From Candidatus Methylopumilus turicensis (lineage in GTDB: Bacteria; Pseudomonadota; Gammaproteobacteria; Burkholderiales; Methylophilaceae): a stretch of 64,000 bases of DNA. A program made the translations under genes and the position numbers. Positions 10,138 through 19,785 of the stretch are shown here, piece by piece. Where the stretch lies: assembly GCF_000953015.1 (NCBI RefSeq), contig NZ_LN794158.1:1054001-1118000 (forward strand), read 5' to 3'. The notes below the pieces were generated by a model, which saw only the letters and a list, made by a program, of their open reading frames with translations, searched no databases and was not told the DNA's origin. Numbering within the stretch: position 1 is the stretch's first letter; each line of letters starts with the position of its first letter.

Positions 10138-10608
10138 TTATTTAGCTTGTAGTTGGTTCGTTGATGAAAAAGAGGCTGGCTGAATAAAATAAGCGGCATT
10201 GCTTGGAGACATTGACTGATGTGCACGCAAATACTCAGCTGGGACCGCTTGAGCGATCTCAATGGAACCTGTGGTAGATTCATGCGATTGATTTTTGAGG
10301 ACAACCAAGCCGACAAAAAGCACAGCAGCAACTGAGGCAGCCACCGACCAGATAACAGGTTTATTCGTGTTCAGTTTGTTGGATGAAGCTCTCGGCGCCA
10401 ACACCGTTGGCTGTTTCGAAATTTCTCGCATGATGTTCTTAGTCACATCGTGACGAAGCACATCATTGCCCCTCAACACATCACCAATCAAGTGATAAGT
10501 TGACCATGATGCAGCCAAGTCTTTATTCGCTTTCAATGCCGTCATTAGAAACTCGGCATCTTCTATCGCTAAATCGTTATCGATTAAAGCTGAGATTTTT
10601 TCTTTCAA
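10138..10608 (-). CDS. rseA: Anti-sigma-E factor RseA/MucA
   Basis: Inner-membrane anti-sigma factor that holds RpoE inactive until cleaved by site-1 and site-2 proteases. 156 residues: cytoplasmic N-terminal anti-sigma domain (KEKISALIDNDL through WSTYHLIGDVLRG), one membrane helix near 75-97 (WSVAASVAAVLFVGLVVL), and a short periplasmic tail. Immediately follows rpoE and precedes rseB. Confidence 0.92.
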   Translation of the reverse strand: MKEKISALIDNDLAIEDAEFLMTALKANKDLAASWSTYHLIGDVLRGNDVLRHDVTKNIMREISKQPTVLAPRASSNKLNTNKPVIWSVAASVAAVLFVGLVVLKNQSHESTTGSIEIAQAVPAEYLRAHQSMSPSNAAYFIQPASFSSTNQLQAK

Positions 10609-10675
10609 TTGATTGCTCCTACTTTTAGATACTGTCTTACACTTAAATATTGTAAATAATTCAAATCAACGACGA

Positions 10676-11431
10676 TTACCATCGCTTGTCATCTGGCGTG
10701 TCGAGCAAGGGTCTGAGTTTAGCTGCAATGGTTTCTCTGGCCCTAAAGATACGTGAGCGCACTGTGCCAATTGGACAACTCATTAAGGTTGCAATTTCTT
10801 CATAACTCAAACCTTCTAACTCTCTTAACGTAATCGCCGTTCTGAGTTCGTCCGGTAAAGCCATCATGGTTTCGTTGACGGTTTTTGCAATTTCTTTGGT
10901 CATCAACTCTGTTTCTGGCGTTTCAGCTGTTCGAAGCTCTTCTGCGTCTTCAAAATTTTCAGCGTCCTCAATTTCAACGTCGTAACTGACTTGCGGGCGA
11001 CGACCTAAAGAAACCAAATAGTTTTTGGCGGTGTTAATGCCAATACGGTAGAGCCATGTGTAGAAAGCGCTATCGCCTCTGAAATTTGGTAATGCGCGGT
11101 AGGCCTTAATGAATGACTCTTGAACGACATCTTCAACCTCAGCCTGATCACGCACCATTCTGGAAAGTAAACGGCCTAGCTTGCGTTGATACTTCTCAAC
11201 CAACATACCAAAAGCTTGTTGGTCACCGCGTTGCGCACGCTCGACTAAGGCTTGATCAATTTCTCGATTACCCGGTACTTGACCAACATTCACTTTATCA
11301 GCAACAGTGTCGCTCATCGTGGCGGGGGATTCCGTTTGTTTTTTATCTGTCATGCCTGAAGTATAACCCGCGCTGCTAGTGTCAACGAACCCCATTCGGG
11401 AAATTTCTGCGATATTCTTTACATCAATCAT
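10676..11431 (-). CDS. rpoE: RNA polymerase sigma factor RpoE (ECF, sigma-24)
   Basis: Extracytoplasmic-function sigma factor for the envelope-stress response. Region 2 spans about residues 62-130 (VERAQRGDQQAFGMLVEKYQ, DVVQESFIKAYRAL, FYTWLYRIGINTAKNYL) and region 4 about 190-240 (LEGLSYEEIATLMSCPIGTVRSR). At 251 aa it is some 55 residues longer at the N-terminus than E. coli RpoE. The long start is supported by an AAGGGG Shine-Dalgarno 8 nt upstream of the ATG at 11431; later in-frame ATGs have no such site. The extension is Ser/Thr-rich and low in recognisable structure. Confidence 0.95.
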   Translation of the reverse strand: MIDVKNIAEISRMGFVDTSSAGYTSGMTDKKQTESPATMSDTVADKVNVGQVPGNREIDQALVERAQRGDQQAFGMLVEKYQRKLGRLLSRMVRDQAEVEDVVQESFIKAYRALPNFRGDSAFYTWLYRIGINTAKNYLVSLGRRPQVSYDVEIEDAENFEDAEELRTAETPETELMTKEIAKTVNETMMALPDELRTAITLRELEGLSYEEIATLMSCPIGTVRSRIFRARETIAAKLRPLLDTPDDKRW

Positions 11432-11473
11432 TTCTTAATCCCCTTAAGCTTTTTTTATTTTGTAGCCATGGTT

Positions 11474-11503
11474 TAAAGACAACGCTAAACTGGACAAAGT
11501 TCA
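11474..11503 (-). promoter_or_regulatory. Possible sigma-E promoter of rpoE
   Basis: On the minus strand, TGAACTT (11497-11503) is followed after 17 bp by TCTTTA (11474-11479). This resembles the sigma-E consensus GGAACTT-N15/16-TCTnA and sits about 43 bp upstream of the rpoE start. Autoregulation of rpoE is known in relatives. The spacing is about one base long, so this is tentative. Confidence 0.35.
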
Positions 11504-11512
11504 ACGCAATGG

Positions 11513-13156
11513 ATGTTTATGCAGCAATTTGATGTGCTTATTATTGGTAGTGGACTTGCTGGTTTAACCGTCGCACTTAAAGTCGCTTCAGAAAAAAGAG
11601 TTTGCCTTGTGAGCAAACGCAAAATTAACGACAACTCAAGCAGTTGGGCGCAAGGCGGCATCGCAGCCGTGCTCACTGATGATGACTCTATTGAGGCGCA
11701 TATCCAGGACACCTTAATTGCTGGGGCTGGACTTTGTGACCAAGAAGTCACCAGACAAGTGGCCAGCCATGCCCGCGAAACAGTGGAGTGGCTGATTGCT
11801 CAAGGCGTACCATTTACGCGAGAAGATGATGGTAGCGGATACCACTTAACCCGTGAGGGTGGCCACAGCCACAGACGTATCATCCACGCGGCAGACGCGA
11901 CAGGTCATGCCGTTCAAAAAACACTCGCTGAACAAGTGCTCAGCCATCCCAATATCATTGTGCTTGAGGACCATATCGCGGTCGATTTAATCACCTCACG
12001 TAAAGCTGGCATAGGCGCGCCGCAAGACAATGCAGAATGTCTTGGGGCCTATGTACTTGATAACCAATCTGGCAAAGTCATGACGATTGCAGCGCAACAA
12101 ACCGTGCTAGCGACAGGCGGTGCAGGCAAAGTCTATCTTTACACCACCAACCCTGACGTAAGCACTGGCGATGGCGTCGCGATGTCATGGCGTGCAGGCT
12201 GCCGTGTCGCCAATATGGAATTTATTCAATTTCACCCGACTTGCCTGTTTCACCCAAAAGCCAAATCTTTTTTAATCACAGAAGCCGTTCGTGGAGAAGG
12301 TGGCATTTTAAAGCTGCCTGACGGAACAAACTTTATGCCTCATCATGACAAGCGTGGTGAGCTTGCTCCGCGTGATGTTGTCGCAAGAGCCATCGACTTT
12401 GAAATGAAGAAGCGAGGCTTGGACTGCGTATTTTTAGACATTTCACACAAGCCCGCAGACTTCGTGATTTCCCATTTTCCGACCATTTACCGTCGTTGTA
12501 TGGAGCTTGGCATTGATATTACCAAAGAGCCCATTCCAGTGGTACCAGCTGCCCATTATAGTTGTGGCGGCGTAATGACAGACCATACCGGACGCACTGA
12601 CCTTGCCAGCCTGTATGCGATTGGTGAAACCGCTTGCACAGGCTTGCATGGCGCAAACCGCTTGGCCAGTAATTCACTTTTAGAATGCATGGTGTTTGGG
12701 CAAGCAGCGGCAAACGATATCTTGTCTCAGCCAGGCAGACCAAGCGTTTCACTTCCTTACTGGGATGAAAGCCGGGTGACGGATGCAGATGAAGAAGTCA
12801 TTATTACCCACAACTGGAATGAACTAAGACGGACAATGTGGAATTACGTCGGCATTGTTCGAACAAGTAAACGCTTAACGCGTGCGATGCATCGCATTCA
12901 AATGTTACGCGATGAAGTGGACGAGTTTTATAGCAACTTCCGGGTCAGCAACAATCTGATTGAACTGCGTAACCTGTTGCAAGTGGCTGAGCTGATTGTA
13001 CGAAGTGCCATGGAGCGTCATGAGAGCCGAGGATTGCATTACAGTAGAGACTACCCTGAAATGCTGGATATTGCGGTGCCTACCGTACTTGAGCCTTCTA
13101 ATTACTTTAGTTTGCTTGATCGCGACCTGACAGAAAAATCGAATCGATCAACCTAG
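11513..13156 (+). CDS. nadB: L-aspartate oxidase
   Basis: FAD enzyme that oxidises L-aspartate to iminoaspartate, the first step of de novo NAD synthesis. 547 residues. N-terminal dinucleotide-binding [13 protein letters not shown] (about 11-23), the [13 protein letters not shown] motif, the active-site region [11 protein letters not shown], and [13 protein letters not shown] of the flavin domain. Transcribed divergently from rpoE across an 81-bp gap, as in many gamma- and betaproteobacteria. A second in-frame ATG lies at codon 3. Confidence 0.96.
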   Translation: MFMQQFDVLIIGSGLAGLTVALKVASEKRVCLVSKRKINDNSSSWAQGGIAAVLTDDDSIEAHIQDTLIAGAGLCDQEVTRQVASHARETVEWLIAQGVPFTREDDGSGYHLTREGGHSHRRIIHAADATGHAVQKTLAEQVLSHPNIIVLEDHIAVDLITSRKAGIGAPQDNAECLGAYVLDNQSGKVMTIAAQQTVLATGGAGKVYLYTTNPDVSTGDGVAMSWRAGCRVANMEFIQFHPTCLFHPKAKSFLITEAVRGEGGILKLPDGTNFMPHHDKRGELAPRDVVARAIDFEMKKRGLDCVFLDISHKPADFVISHFPTIYRRCMELGIDITKEPIPVVPAAHYSCGGVMTDHTGRTDLASLYAIGETACTGLHGANRLASNSLLECMVFGQAAANDILSQPGRPSVSLPYWDESRVTDADEEVIITHNWNELRRTMWNYVGIVRTSKRLTRAMHRIQMLRDEVDEFYSNFRVSNNLIELRNLLQVAELIVRSAMERHESRGLHYSRDYPEMLDIAVPTVLEPSNYFSLLDRDLTEKSNRST

Positions 13157-13198
13157 TCACTTAATTTCTAGCCACTTAATTTCAAGTCACTTAATTTG
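13154..13198. repeat. Three tandem 15-bp repeats spanning two stop codons
   Basis: Three copies of a 15-bp unit (consensus TAGTCACTTAATTTC) at 13154-13168, 13169-13183 and 13184-13198, with one to three differences. The first copy begins with the nadB TAG stop; the last contains the stop of the convergent DUF1841 gene. The array fills the entire junction. Confidence 0.85.
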
Positions 13199-13625
13199 TC
13201 TTAGCTTGCATACATGCCACATAAGCCTCGGCGTTAGGTGCAGTAGTATCGCGCTGTGCTTGCCATATGGTTTCAGCGAGGCAATCCATTAGGTCGTGTT
13301 GCGCATCAGATTCGTTACCATGTTTCAGCTTCAATGCCTGATAAGCGGCTGCAATGCCGATTGGCTGATTAATCGCCACTTGCTCCAAGACAGACATATG
13401 CAAGCTCATGTGCAAAAAGGGGTTGGTTTCACCCATCTCAGGAAAGTAAGCTTGCTCCATGAAGCGTTCAGGCGCATCCAGAACGGCATGGTATTCGGGA
13501 TGCATGTGAATCACTTGCAAAGCAATTACTTCTAAATCAGTGAGCGTTTGTTTAGCCTGAAATTTAGCCCAAGTATCAAAAAAGAATTGTCTAACTTGAT
13601 CGCGCGTAGGGTTAAATAAAGCCAT
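13191..13625 (-). CDS. DUF1841 family protein
   Basis: 144 residues from the ATG at 13625. The opening MALFNPTRDQVRQFFFDTW is the typical DUF1841 start, which is why the longer reading that overlaps nth is not used. His-rich central helices (HMHPEYHAVLD, NPFLHMSLHMSV) and an acidic C-terminal stretch are visible. A cytoplasmic protein without known function, frequent in betaproteobacteria. It starts 5 bp after the nth stop, so probably a cotranscript. Confidence 0.88.
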   Translation of the reverse strand: MALFNPTRDQVRQFFFDTWAKFQAKQTLTDLEVIALQVIHMHPEYHAVLDAPERFMEQAYFPEMGETNPFLHMSLHMSVLEQVAINQPIGIAAAYQALKLKHGNESDAQHDLMDCLAETIWQAQRDTTAPNAEAYVACMQAKTN

Positions 13626-13630
13626 TTCTC

Positions 13631-14263
13631 TTACGCTGCTTTCGCTTTGTATTCGCACAAGTCACGAATCACACATACACCGCATTTTGGCTGCCTAGCA
13701 ATACAGGTGTAGCGACCATGCAGAATCATTAAATGATGCGCGTCTTGCATAAATTCTTTAGGAACCGCTTTCATCAGCTTCAACTCAACCGCCAAAGGGG
13801 TTTTGCCTCGCGCTAGTCCAACGCGATTGCCGATTCGAAAAATATGCGTATCCACTGCAATGGTTGGCTGGCCAAAGGCTGTATTCAAAATCACATTGGC
13901 CGTTTTACGCCCTACGCCTGGCAAACTTTCTAATGCTTCACGCGTATTCGGCACCACACTATCAAAGCGCTCAACCAATATCTGACAAGTCGCAATGACG
14001 TTTTTAGCTTTGCTATGATACAGCCCAATAGTTTTAATATAGCGCTCCAATCCCTCAACCCCCAACGCAAAAATAGCGGCTGGTGTATTGGCGACTGCAT
14101 ATAATTTAGCGGTGGCTAGATTGACGCCTTTATCAGTGGATTGCGCAGATAGGATCACCGCAATAAGCAGCTCGAAAACACTTGTGTGATTAAGCTCTGT
14201 TTTGGGTTCGGGAATGGCAATGGCTAATCGACGAAAAATCTCAGTACGCTTTTCGGCATTCAT
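13631..14263 (-). CDS. nth: Endonuclease III
   Basis: DNA glycosylase/AP lyase for oxidised pyrimidines. 210 residues with the helix-hairpin-helix (LESLPGVGRKTANVIL), the catalytic Lys in that motif, the catalytic Asp in VDTHIFRIGNRVG, and a C-terminal 4Fe-4S site of the form C-x6-C-x2-C-x5-C (CIARQPKCGVCVIRDLC). Lies directly after rnfE, the same rnf/rsx-nth linkage as in E. coli. Confidence 0.96.
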   Translation of the reverse strand: MNAEKRTEIFRRLAIAIPEPKTELNHTSVFELLIAVILSAQSTDKGVNLATAKLYAVANTPAAIFALGVEGLERYIKTIGLYHSKAKNVIATCQILVERFDSVVPNTREALESLPGVGRKTANVILNTAFGQPTIAVDTHIFRIGNRVGLARGKTPLAVELKLMKAVPKEFMQDAHHLMILHGRYTCIARQPKCGVCVIRDLCEYKAKAA

Positions 14264-14279
14264 AGAGGCAATTGAGGAT

Positions 14280-15026
14280 TTATAAGGTCGCTAAAGGCGT
14301 AGAAACAGGTAACGCAGCATCGCGTGCCGCTTTGCGCTGAGCCATCCAATTGCGTGTTGCAATCAATGCAGCGAGTCCAATAAATGCGCCTGGTGGCAAA
14401 ATAGCCAGTAAAAAGCCATGGTAGTCTGGAATAACGGTCAATATCATCGATTTTGCCGAAGGTCCAAATACCAAATCAATACCAGAGAATAACGTTCCCT
14501 TGCCCACAATTTCACGGATACCGCCAAGCGTTGCCAGAACCAGGGCTAAACCAAAGCCCATCATAAAACCATCCAACGCTGATGGTAAAACAGGATTTTT
14601 AGCCGCAAATGCTTCCACGCGGGCAAGCACAATACAATTCGTCACAATGAGCGGAATAAAAATACCCAGTACTGAATGTAAGCCTTGAAGATAAGCATGC
14701 ATGGACAAGTCAATCATTGTGACCAATGCCGCAACAATCAAAATAAATACTGGAATGCGAATTTCGCTTGGCACCCACTGACGGATGGGCGCAACGCTCG
14801 CATTGCTTGCTGCCATGACAATTGCCGTCATGACCCCTAAGCTAAAGCCGTTCACCAAACTGATGGTCATCGCGAGTGTTGGGCACAAACCCAACAACTG
14901 CACCAAGCCTGGGTTTTGTTTCCACAAACCATTTTCAACAATTTCGCTGTAGAAAACCTTAGGCTGTGCTTTTACTTCAGCCGCTTGCGCGACTTCTGGT
15001 GTTAGTTCCTGATTAACTTCACTCAT
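14280..15026 (-). CDS. rnfE: Electron transport complex subunit RnfE (RsxE)
   Basis: Integral membrane subunit of the Rnf ferredoxin:NAD oxidoreductase. 248 residues, six predicted helices, with the family core NPGLVQLLGLCPTLAMT near the N-terminus (conserved Cys facing the iron site shared with RnfA) and TNCIVLARVEAFA. An extra 20-residue acidic N-terminal leader precedes it, and a Lys/Arg tail ends it. Last gene of the rnfABCDGE run. Confidence 0.94.
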   Translation of the reverse strand: MSEVNQELTPEVAQAAEVKAQPKVFYSEIVENGLWKQNPGLVQLLGLCPTLAMTISLVNGFSLGVMTAIVMAASNASVAPIRQWVPSEIRIPVFILIVAALVTMIDLSMHAYLQGLHSVLGIFIPLIVTNCIVLARVEAFAAKNPVLPSALDGFMMGFGLALVLATLGGIREIVGKGTLFSGIDLVFGPSAKSMILTVIPDYHGFLLAILPPGAFIGLAALIATRNWMAQRKAARDAALPVSTPLATL

Positions 15027-15051
15027 CCGATTTCCTTTGTGTCATTAGCGA

Positions 15052-15699
15052 TTACAGCGCCAATGCCTGACCCGATGGGGTTTCAAAAATAGCTTGTTGA
15101 TGCGATTGATAAAACTTTAATACTTTATGCACGGCCTTAACAACCGCACGCGGCGTAATAGTGGCGCCAGTCATAAAATCAAATTGACCACCATCTTTTT
15201 TCACAAACCAGGCTTCATCCTTGGTTTTATCAAGGGATTGCGCATCAAAGTTTTTAATCCAATCGCCATGCCCAATATCAATATAATCGCCCAAACCTGG
15301 CGTTTCTTTGTGATCTAAGACCCGCACCCCAACAATTTCACCTGTTGCTTTAATCGCCACTAATAACTTGATGTCACCACTGTAGCCATCTGGTGCAGTC
15401 GCTTCTAAAATCACTGCGGCCGGCTGATTTTTTAGGCGTGCACGATGTATCATGGTTTCGTCACGATTACCTAAATCGCCGCCAGACGTTTGTTTAATGG
15501 CATCTTGCAGCAAATCATTATCGTAAAAAGTTGTGGGCAAAATCTGACCGAACAATCGCATACGAACATCAGCCTCAGCCCGTGAAATAGGGGCTTTAGT
15601 TGAGTGATGAATGATGGCTAATCCAAATGTACTAATAATAGTAAACGCAATCATTACCCATGCCGTTTTGGCCGCGTGTTTTAAGATAGTCGCATTCAT
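15052..15699 (-). CDS. rnfG: Electron transport complex subunit RnfG (RsxG)
   Basis: Periplasmic FMN-binding subunit anchored by one N-terminal helix. 215 residues from the ATG at 15699, which overlaps the rnfD stop as ATGA; that overlap decides the start over a longer reading. The covalent FMN site is MTGATITP near the C-terminus, where the second Thr is the expected flavinylated residue, and ETPGLGDYID is conserved upstream of it. Confidence 0.93.
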   Translation of the reverse strand: MNATILKHAAKTAWVMIAFTIISTFGLAIIHHSTKAPISRAEADVRMRLFGQILPTTFYDNDLLQDAIKQTSGGDLGNRDETMIHRARLKNQPAAVILEATAPDGYSGDIKLLVAIKATGEIVGVRVLDHKETPGLGDYIDIGHGDWIKNFDAQSLDKTKDEAWFVKKDGGQFDFMTGATITPRAVVKAVHKVLKFYQSHQQAIFETPSGQALAL

Positions 15700-16709
15700 T
15701 TTGCATGCCCAAAGACACGTGGCTGAGTCCAAGCATCAATCAAAGGCACGCACATATTCATCAGTAACACTGAGAACGCAACACCATCCGGATAACCGCC
15801 GTAAACTCGAATTAAATAAGTTAGCACCGCAATTCCCGCTGCAAACACTAGCTTGCCTTTAGGCGTGGTTGGGCCGCTGACCGGGTCGGTGATAATGAAG
15901 AAAGCACCAAAGATAGACGCACCAGTAAATAGTTGAAAAAGCGGATGGGCGAAGTGTGCTGGATCAAGCAAATAAAAAGCCCCCGCCATCAACGCTAAGA
16001 CGCCTAAAAACGCTGTCGGCAAATGCCATGAAATCAGACGTTGTTGAATTAAATATAAGCCACCTAACAAATAGGCACCCACCACCAACTCACCACCTTT
16101 AGCGCCAAAAAGCCCAAACTGAGGCGCTAATGTGATTTCTTGCACATTGTGATGAAGCGTTAATTGCGTCTTTAAGTAATCAAGTGGCGTAGCCATGCTC
16201 ACTGCATCTAGGCTCAGACTTTCTGAAGTGCCAAAGATATATTGCAATTGATTTGCAAAGCTTAATTTAGCCTCTGCCAGCTCAAGTGGCGCTGGCCAAT
16301 GTGTCATTAAGACAGGAAACGAAATCAACAATACAGCATAACCAACCATGGCTGGATTAAAAGGGTTGTAACCTAAACCGCCGTAAAGCTGCTTTGCAAT
16401 CACAATTGAAAAAAACGTTCCAACCACAACAAGCCACCAGGGTGCCAAAGGAGGCAATGAAAGTGCTAACAGCCATGCCGTTAGCAAAGCACTTCCGTCC
16501 ATCAAGAAAGGTTTAATTGGACGATCGCGCAACTTCAGCATCAAGGCTTCACACAGCAATGCAGTAATAGATGCGAGCGCCAGCACTACCAAAATGCCAG
16601 CACCGAACACCCACACATAAGCCGCAATCGCTGGCAATAGTGCCAGCATGACTTTGACCATAATGACACTAACGCTAGGCGCACTGCTTAGATAAGGGGA
16701 TCGATTCAT
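15696..16709 (-). CDS. rnfD: Electron transport complex subunit RnfD (RsxD)
   Basis: Membrane subunit carrying a covalent FMN. 337 residues, about nine helices, NqrB-like. GGLGYNPFNPAMVGYAVLL is the family signature; the Thr in VSMATPLDYLK is the probable flavinylation site (the more usual motif is SGAT, so the Gly to Met change is noted). FFIITDPVSGPTTPKGK closes the last conserved loop. The start overlaps the rnfC stop by 4 bp. Confidence 0.94.
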   Translation of the reverse strand: MNRSPYLSSAPSVSVIMVKVMLALLPAIAAYVWVFGAGILVVLALASITALLCEALMLKLRDRPIKPFLMDGSALLTAWLLALSLPPLAPWWLVVVGTFFSIVIAKQLYGGLGYNPFNPAMVGYAVLLISFPVLMTHWPAPLELAEAKLSFANQLQYIFGTSESLSLDAVSMATPLDYLKTQLTLHHNVQEITLAPQFGLFGAKGGELVVGAYLLGGLYLIQQRLISWHLPTAFLGVLALMAGAFYLLDPAHFAHPLFQLFTGASIFGAFFIITDPVSGPTTPKGKLVFAAGIAVLTYLIRVYGGYPDGVAFSVLLMNMCVPLIDAWTQPRVFGHAK

Positions 16710-18340
16710 TTTTCTTCCTGAACGCTATTAGTCGCTGTCGCGTCTGCTACCGATTGTTTTGCAGCCTTACGCCTGGCATCAATCTCGGCAATTTCGGCTT
16801 GAACTGCAGGGATTGCATCTGCTACGTTCTGAGGCGCAGCTGCTGCTTTTTGAGCTTTTGCACGTTCAATTGCAGCGGCAATGGCGGCCTTCTTGGCAGC
16901 CATTGCTTCATCTTCGGGCGTATCGTTTACCGGGGCTAGTTCGGCCTTGGCCGCTTCTGCTTTTGCCCCTGCGGCTTTTTGTGCATGCTTTTCAGCACGC
17001 TCTTGTTTTTCACGCTCAATCCGCATCAAACGGAACTCATTTCGCTCACGGGCCAAATCCGCAGCCTCTTTCGCTCGGTCTTGCGCAATAATTTCACTCT
17101 TCGCAAAACGATAATACTGCACCAGCGGAATGTTGCTTGGACAAGCATAAGTACAACATCCGCATTCAATACAATCAAACAAATTGTAATCCCGTGCTTT
17201 TTCCAAGTTGCTTGATTTCGCAAACCAATAAAGCTCTTGTGGTTGTAAACTCACAGGACAAACATCCGCGCAGCGTGCGCAGCGAATGCAAGGCATCGCG
17301 GGTGGCGCTGGCGGGAAAAGGTTGGGTGCGCTTGCAATCACACAATTTGATGCTTTTGTGATGGGCACTGCTACTGATGGCAGATTAAACCCCATCATTG
17401 GGCCACCCATAATATAACTATCGATCGATGGTTCACCAAAATCAAAGTATCGATGTAACGCCAGAACAGTCGCAACATTAAAACATTGCAAACCAACATC
17501 GGTTGATCGCTTATCTGCTGGCACCTCAATGCCCGTCAACAATCGAATCAATTGACGCGCATCACCGCTTGGATATTGGGTTGGGACAACCACAACCTTT
17601 AATGGCACTAATTTAGACAAAGGACTGTTAGCGCAGGCAAGACGCATGGCTTCAGCGGCTTCTGGCTTGTTGTCTTCAATGCCAATTAAACATTGCTTTG
17701 CGCCTAAAAGATGTTGGGCAATTTCAAGGCCTTTTAAAATCTGATCTGCACGCTCACGCATCAACATGTCATCACAAGTGATGTAAGGCTCACATTCCGC
17801 CGCGTTAAGTACGAGGGTATCAACGGATGATTTTGCGCTAGTGCGAAGTTTCACTTGTGTTGGGAAAGCCGCACCACCAAGGCCTACAATGCCTGAACTG
17901 CGCAGACCATCAAGCAACTTTGATTTGTCTTGTTCTGTCTCTAGCTTGCGCCAATCAATTGGCGCATGGGTGATCCACTCATCTTTGCCATCCAAAGCAA
18001 TCGTTATGCAACGATCAGGCAGGCCTGACGGATGTGGAATGAGCGCATCTTCAATACGCGTCACCACGCCAGAACTTGGTGCATGAATAGCCGCAGAAAT
18101 ATTGCCTTCAGCTTCAGCGAGGAGTTGACCTTTAAGTACCCGATCACCAACCTTCACCAAAACTTTAGGCAAGTTGCCAACGTGTTGACGCAAAGGCAAA
18201 GTAAGCTGACTTGGCAGCGGCAACTGACCAATCGCTTGCGTCGTTGATTCATGCTTGTGCTCTGGCGGATGCACGCCGCCCGAAACGGCGACTGTGCCCA
18301 AACCAAAACTTTGCTTCACAATATTTAGTAATGAACTCAT
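16706..18340 (-). CDS. rnfC: Electron transport complex subunit RnfC (RsxC)
   Basis: Peripheral NADH- and FMN-binding subunit with two 4Fe-4S clusters. 544 residues. N-terminal GGVHPPEHK, biotinyl-like domain, SSGIVGLGGAAFPTQVK (NADH/FMN site, about 154-170), then CIRCARCADVCP and CIECGCCTYACP clusters near 375 and 412. Residues from about 440 on form a charged, Ala/Lys/Glu-rich coiled region, a variable-length tail typical of proteobacterial RnfC. Starts 4 bp after rnfB. Confidence 0.95.
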   Translation of the reverse strand: MSSLLNIVKQSFGLGTVAVSGGVHPPEHKHESTTQAIGQLPLPSQLTLPLRQHVGNLPKVLVKVGDRVLKGQLLAEAEGNISAAIHAPSSGVVTRIEDALIPHPSGLPDRCITIALDGKDEWITHAPIDWRKLETEQDKSKLLDGLRSSGIVGLGGAAFPTQVKLRTSAKSSVDTLVLNAAECEPYITCDDMLMRERADQILKGLEIAQHLLGAKQCLIGIEDNKPEAAEAMRLACANSPLSKLVPLKVVVVPTQYPSGDARQLIRLLTGIEVPADKRSTDVGLQCFNVATVLALHRYFDFGEPSIDSYIMGGPMMGFNLPSVAVPITKASNCVIASAPNLFPPAPPAMPCIRCARCADVCPVSLQPQELYWFAKSSNLEKARDYNLFDCIECGCCTYACPSNIPLVQYYRFAKSEIIAQDRAKEAADLARERNEFRLMRIEREKQERAEKHAQKAAGAKAEAAKAELAPVNDTPEDEAMAAKKAAIAAAIERAKAQKAAAAPQNVADAIPAVQAEIAEIDARRKAAKQSVADATATNSVQEEK

Positions 18341-18344
18341 ATTC

Positions 18345-18929
18345 CTAATGCCTCATACCAGTTTGTGGGTTGCTGGCTGAACTAGCAGGCTTAATCTCAA
18401 ACACTGGATAACGCCATTTCCAATTATCAGGGGACTCAGCAATCGGCTCCATGGTGATGCAATCTACAGGACAAGGCGCGAGGCAAAGCTCGCAGCCCGT
18501 GCACTCTGAGGCAATAATCGTATGCATGTGCTTGGCAGCACCCAAAATAGCGTCAACCGGGCAGGCTTGAATGCAAAGCGTACATCCAATACAAGTCGCC
18601 TCATCGATCAGCGCGACGGATTTTGGTTTTGGCAAACCATGTTCCGCATTCAGTGGTTTGTACTCAACCCCCATTAAATCGGCTAACGCACGCGCCCCAG
18701 CATCGCCACCTGGCGGACACTGATTGATGTCTGCCTCTCCCGCCGCAATCGCTGTGGCGTATGGCTTACAACCGGGGAATCCGCATTGGCCGCACTGTGT
18801 TTGAGGCAAGATTGCATCAATACGCGCCACCAAAGGATCGCCATCAACTTTGAATTTAAGCGCCGAATAACCCAGCAAAACACCGAGCAATAAGGCCAAA
18901 AACAACATGACATAAACGGCTGTTAACAT
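18345..18929 (-). CDS. rnfB: Electron transport complex subunit RnfB (RsxB)
   Basis: Ferredoxin-like subunit that passes electrons into the complex. 194 residues: an N-terminal membrane helix, the 4Fe-4S domain with [14 protein letters not shown], and two bacterial ferredoxin clusters [12 protein letters not shown] and [12 protein letters not shown]. Shares one base with the rnfA stop region, so translation is likely coupled. Confidence 0.95.
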   Translation of the reverse strand: MLTAVYVMLFLALLLGVLLGYSALKFKVDGDPLVARIDAILPQTQCGQCGFPGCKPYATAIAAGEADINQCPPGGDAGARALADLMGVEYKPLNAEHGLPKPKSVALIDEATCIGCTLCIQACPVDAILGAAKHMHTIIASECTGCELCLAPCPVDCITMEPIAESPDNWKWRYPVFEIKPASSASNPQTGMRH

Positions 18930-19507
18930 TAACGTACCAAGCCCGCAAAACCCATAAAGGCAAGACTCATTAAGCCGCCCGTGACCATGGCAATCGCTGC
19001 CCCTTGGAATACTGCTGGCACATCCGCTGCTTCCAAACGCTCACGCATAGAGGCAAACAAGATAAGCACCAACGAAAATCCAACCGCCCCGCCAAAACCG
19101 AATATTAATGACTCAAACAAATTATGCTTGTGCTGAACATTAAGCAAAGGAATACCAAGCACTGCGCAATTCGTAGTAATCAGCGGCAAGTAAATACCCA
19201 ACACCTGATAAAGCACTGGTGAGTTTTTCTCCATCCACATTTCTGTAAATTGCACGACCCCGGCAATCACCACAATAAATGAAACAGTCCTTAAGTAAAA
19301 AAGATCTGTTCCTAGCAAATATTCGCTAATAAAGTAACTCGTGCCTGAACCTATGGTCAGCACAAATGCGGTCGCCATTGCCATCGCAACAGAAGCTTCG
19401 AGTTTTTTGGAGACGCCCATGAAAGGACATAAGCCTAAAATTTTGACCAGCACGATGTTATTCACAAGTGCTGCGCCAATGAATAACAAAATATAGTTTT
19501 GAACCAT
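18929..19507 (-). CDS. rnfA: Electron transport complex subunit RnfA (RsxA)
   Basis: First gene of the rnf operon. 192 residues, six helices, with [20 protein letters not shown] near residue 16 (the Cys that helps ligate the intramembrane iron cluster with RnfE) and [12 protein letters not shown]. Together with rnfBCDGE it makes a complete complex for ferredoxin:NAD electron transfer coupled to ion movement, or for SoxR reduction. Confidence 0.96.
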   Translation of the reverse strand: MVQNYILLFIGAALVNNIVLVKILGLCPFMGVSKKLEASVAMAMATAFVLTIGSGTSYFISEYLLGTDLFYLRTVSFIVVIAGVVQFTEMWMEKNSPVLYQVLGIYLPLITTNCAVLGIPLLNVQHKHNLFESLIFGFGGAVGFSLVLILFASMRERLEAADVPAVFQGAAIAMVTGGLMSLAFMGFAGLVR

Positions 19508-19549
19508 AACCTCAGCTTAGCATTTAAGTTGTGGATGAAAAGACCGTTA

Positions 19550-19578
19550 ATTATACAGCGTTTGCACCCCAACGTTAA
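19550..19578 (-). promoter_or_regulatory. Sigma-70-type promoter of the rnf operon
   Basis: Minus strand: TTAACG (19573-19578), 17-bp spacer, perfect TATAAT (19550-19555). A transcript would start near 19543, about 36 nt before the rnfA ATG. The rest of the 263-bp gap up to dapA is AT-rich with no gene; for dapA only a weak TAAAAT box near 19749 is visible. Confidence 0.6.
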
Positions 19579-19785
19579 GAGGGGCGCGGGTATTGCGCAG
19601 TATTGAGTGCGTTATATTAAAGCCAAACCTAACACTTTCAAATCGCATTTGCTTATTAGCTTATAAGGACTAGCAATTAAGCGAATAATTCAACCAATAT
19701 CATGCAATATCATCAATAAAACGTATTCGAGTTAAGCTACTTTAAGTTAAAATAAAGTGATTTTATTAATTTGTCAGGTTCAATC

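Noticed and set aside
13191..13658. Longer DUF1841 reading starting inside nth
   Set aside because: The DUF1841 family begins with the MALFNPTRDQ-type start; the longer reading adds 11 unrelated residues and overlaps nth.
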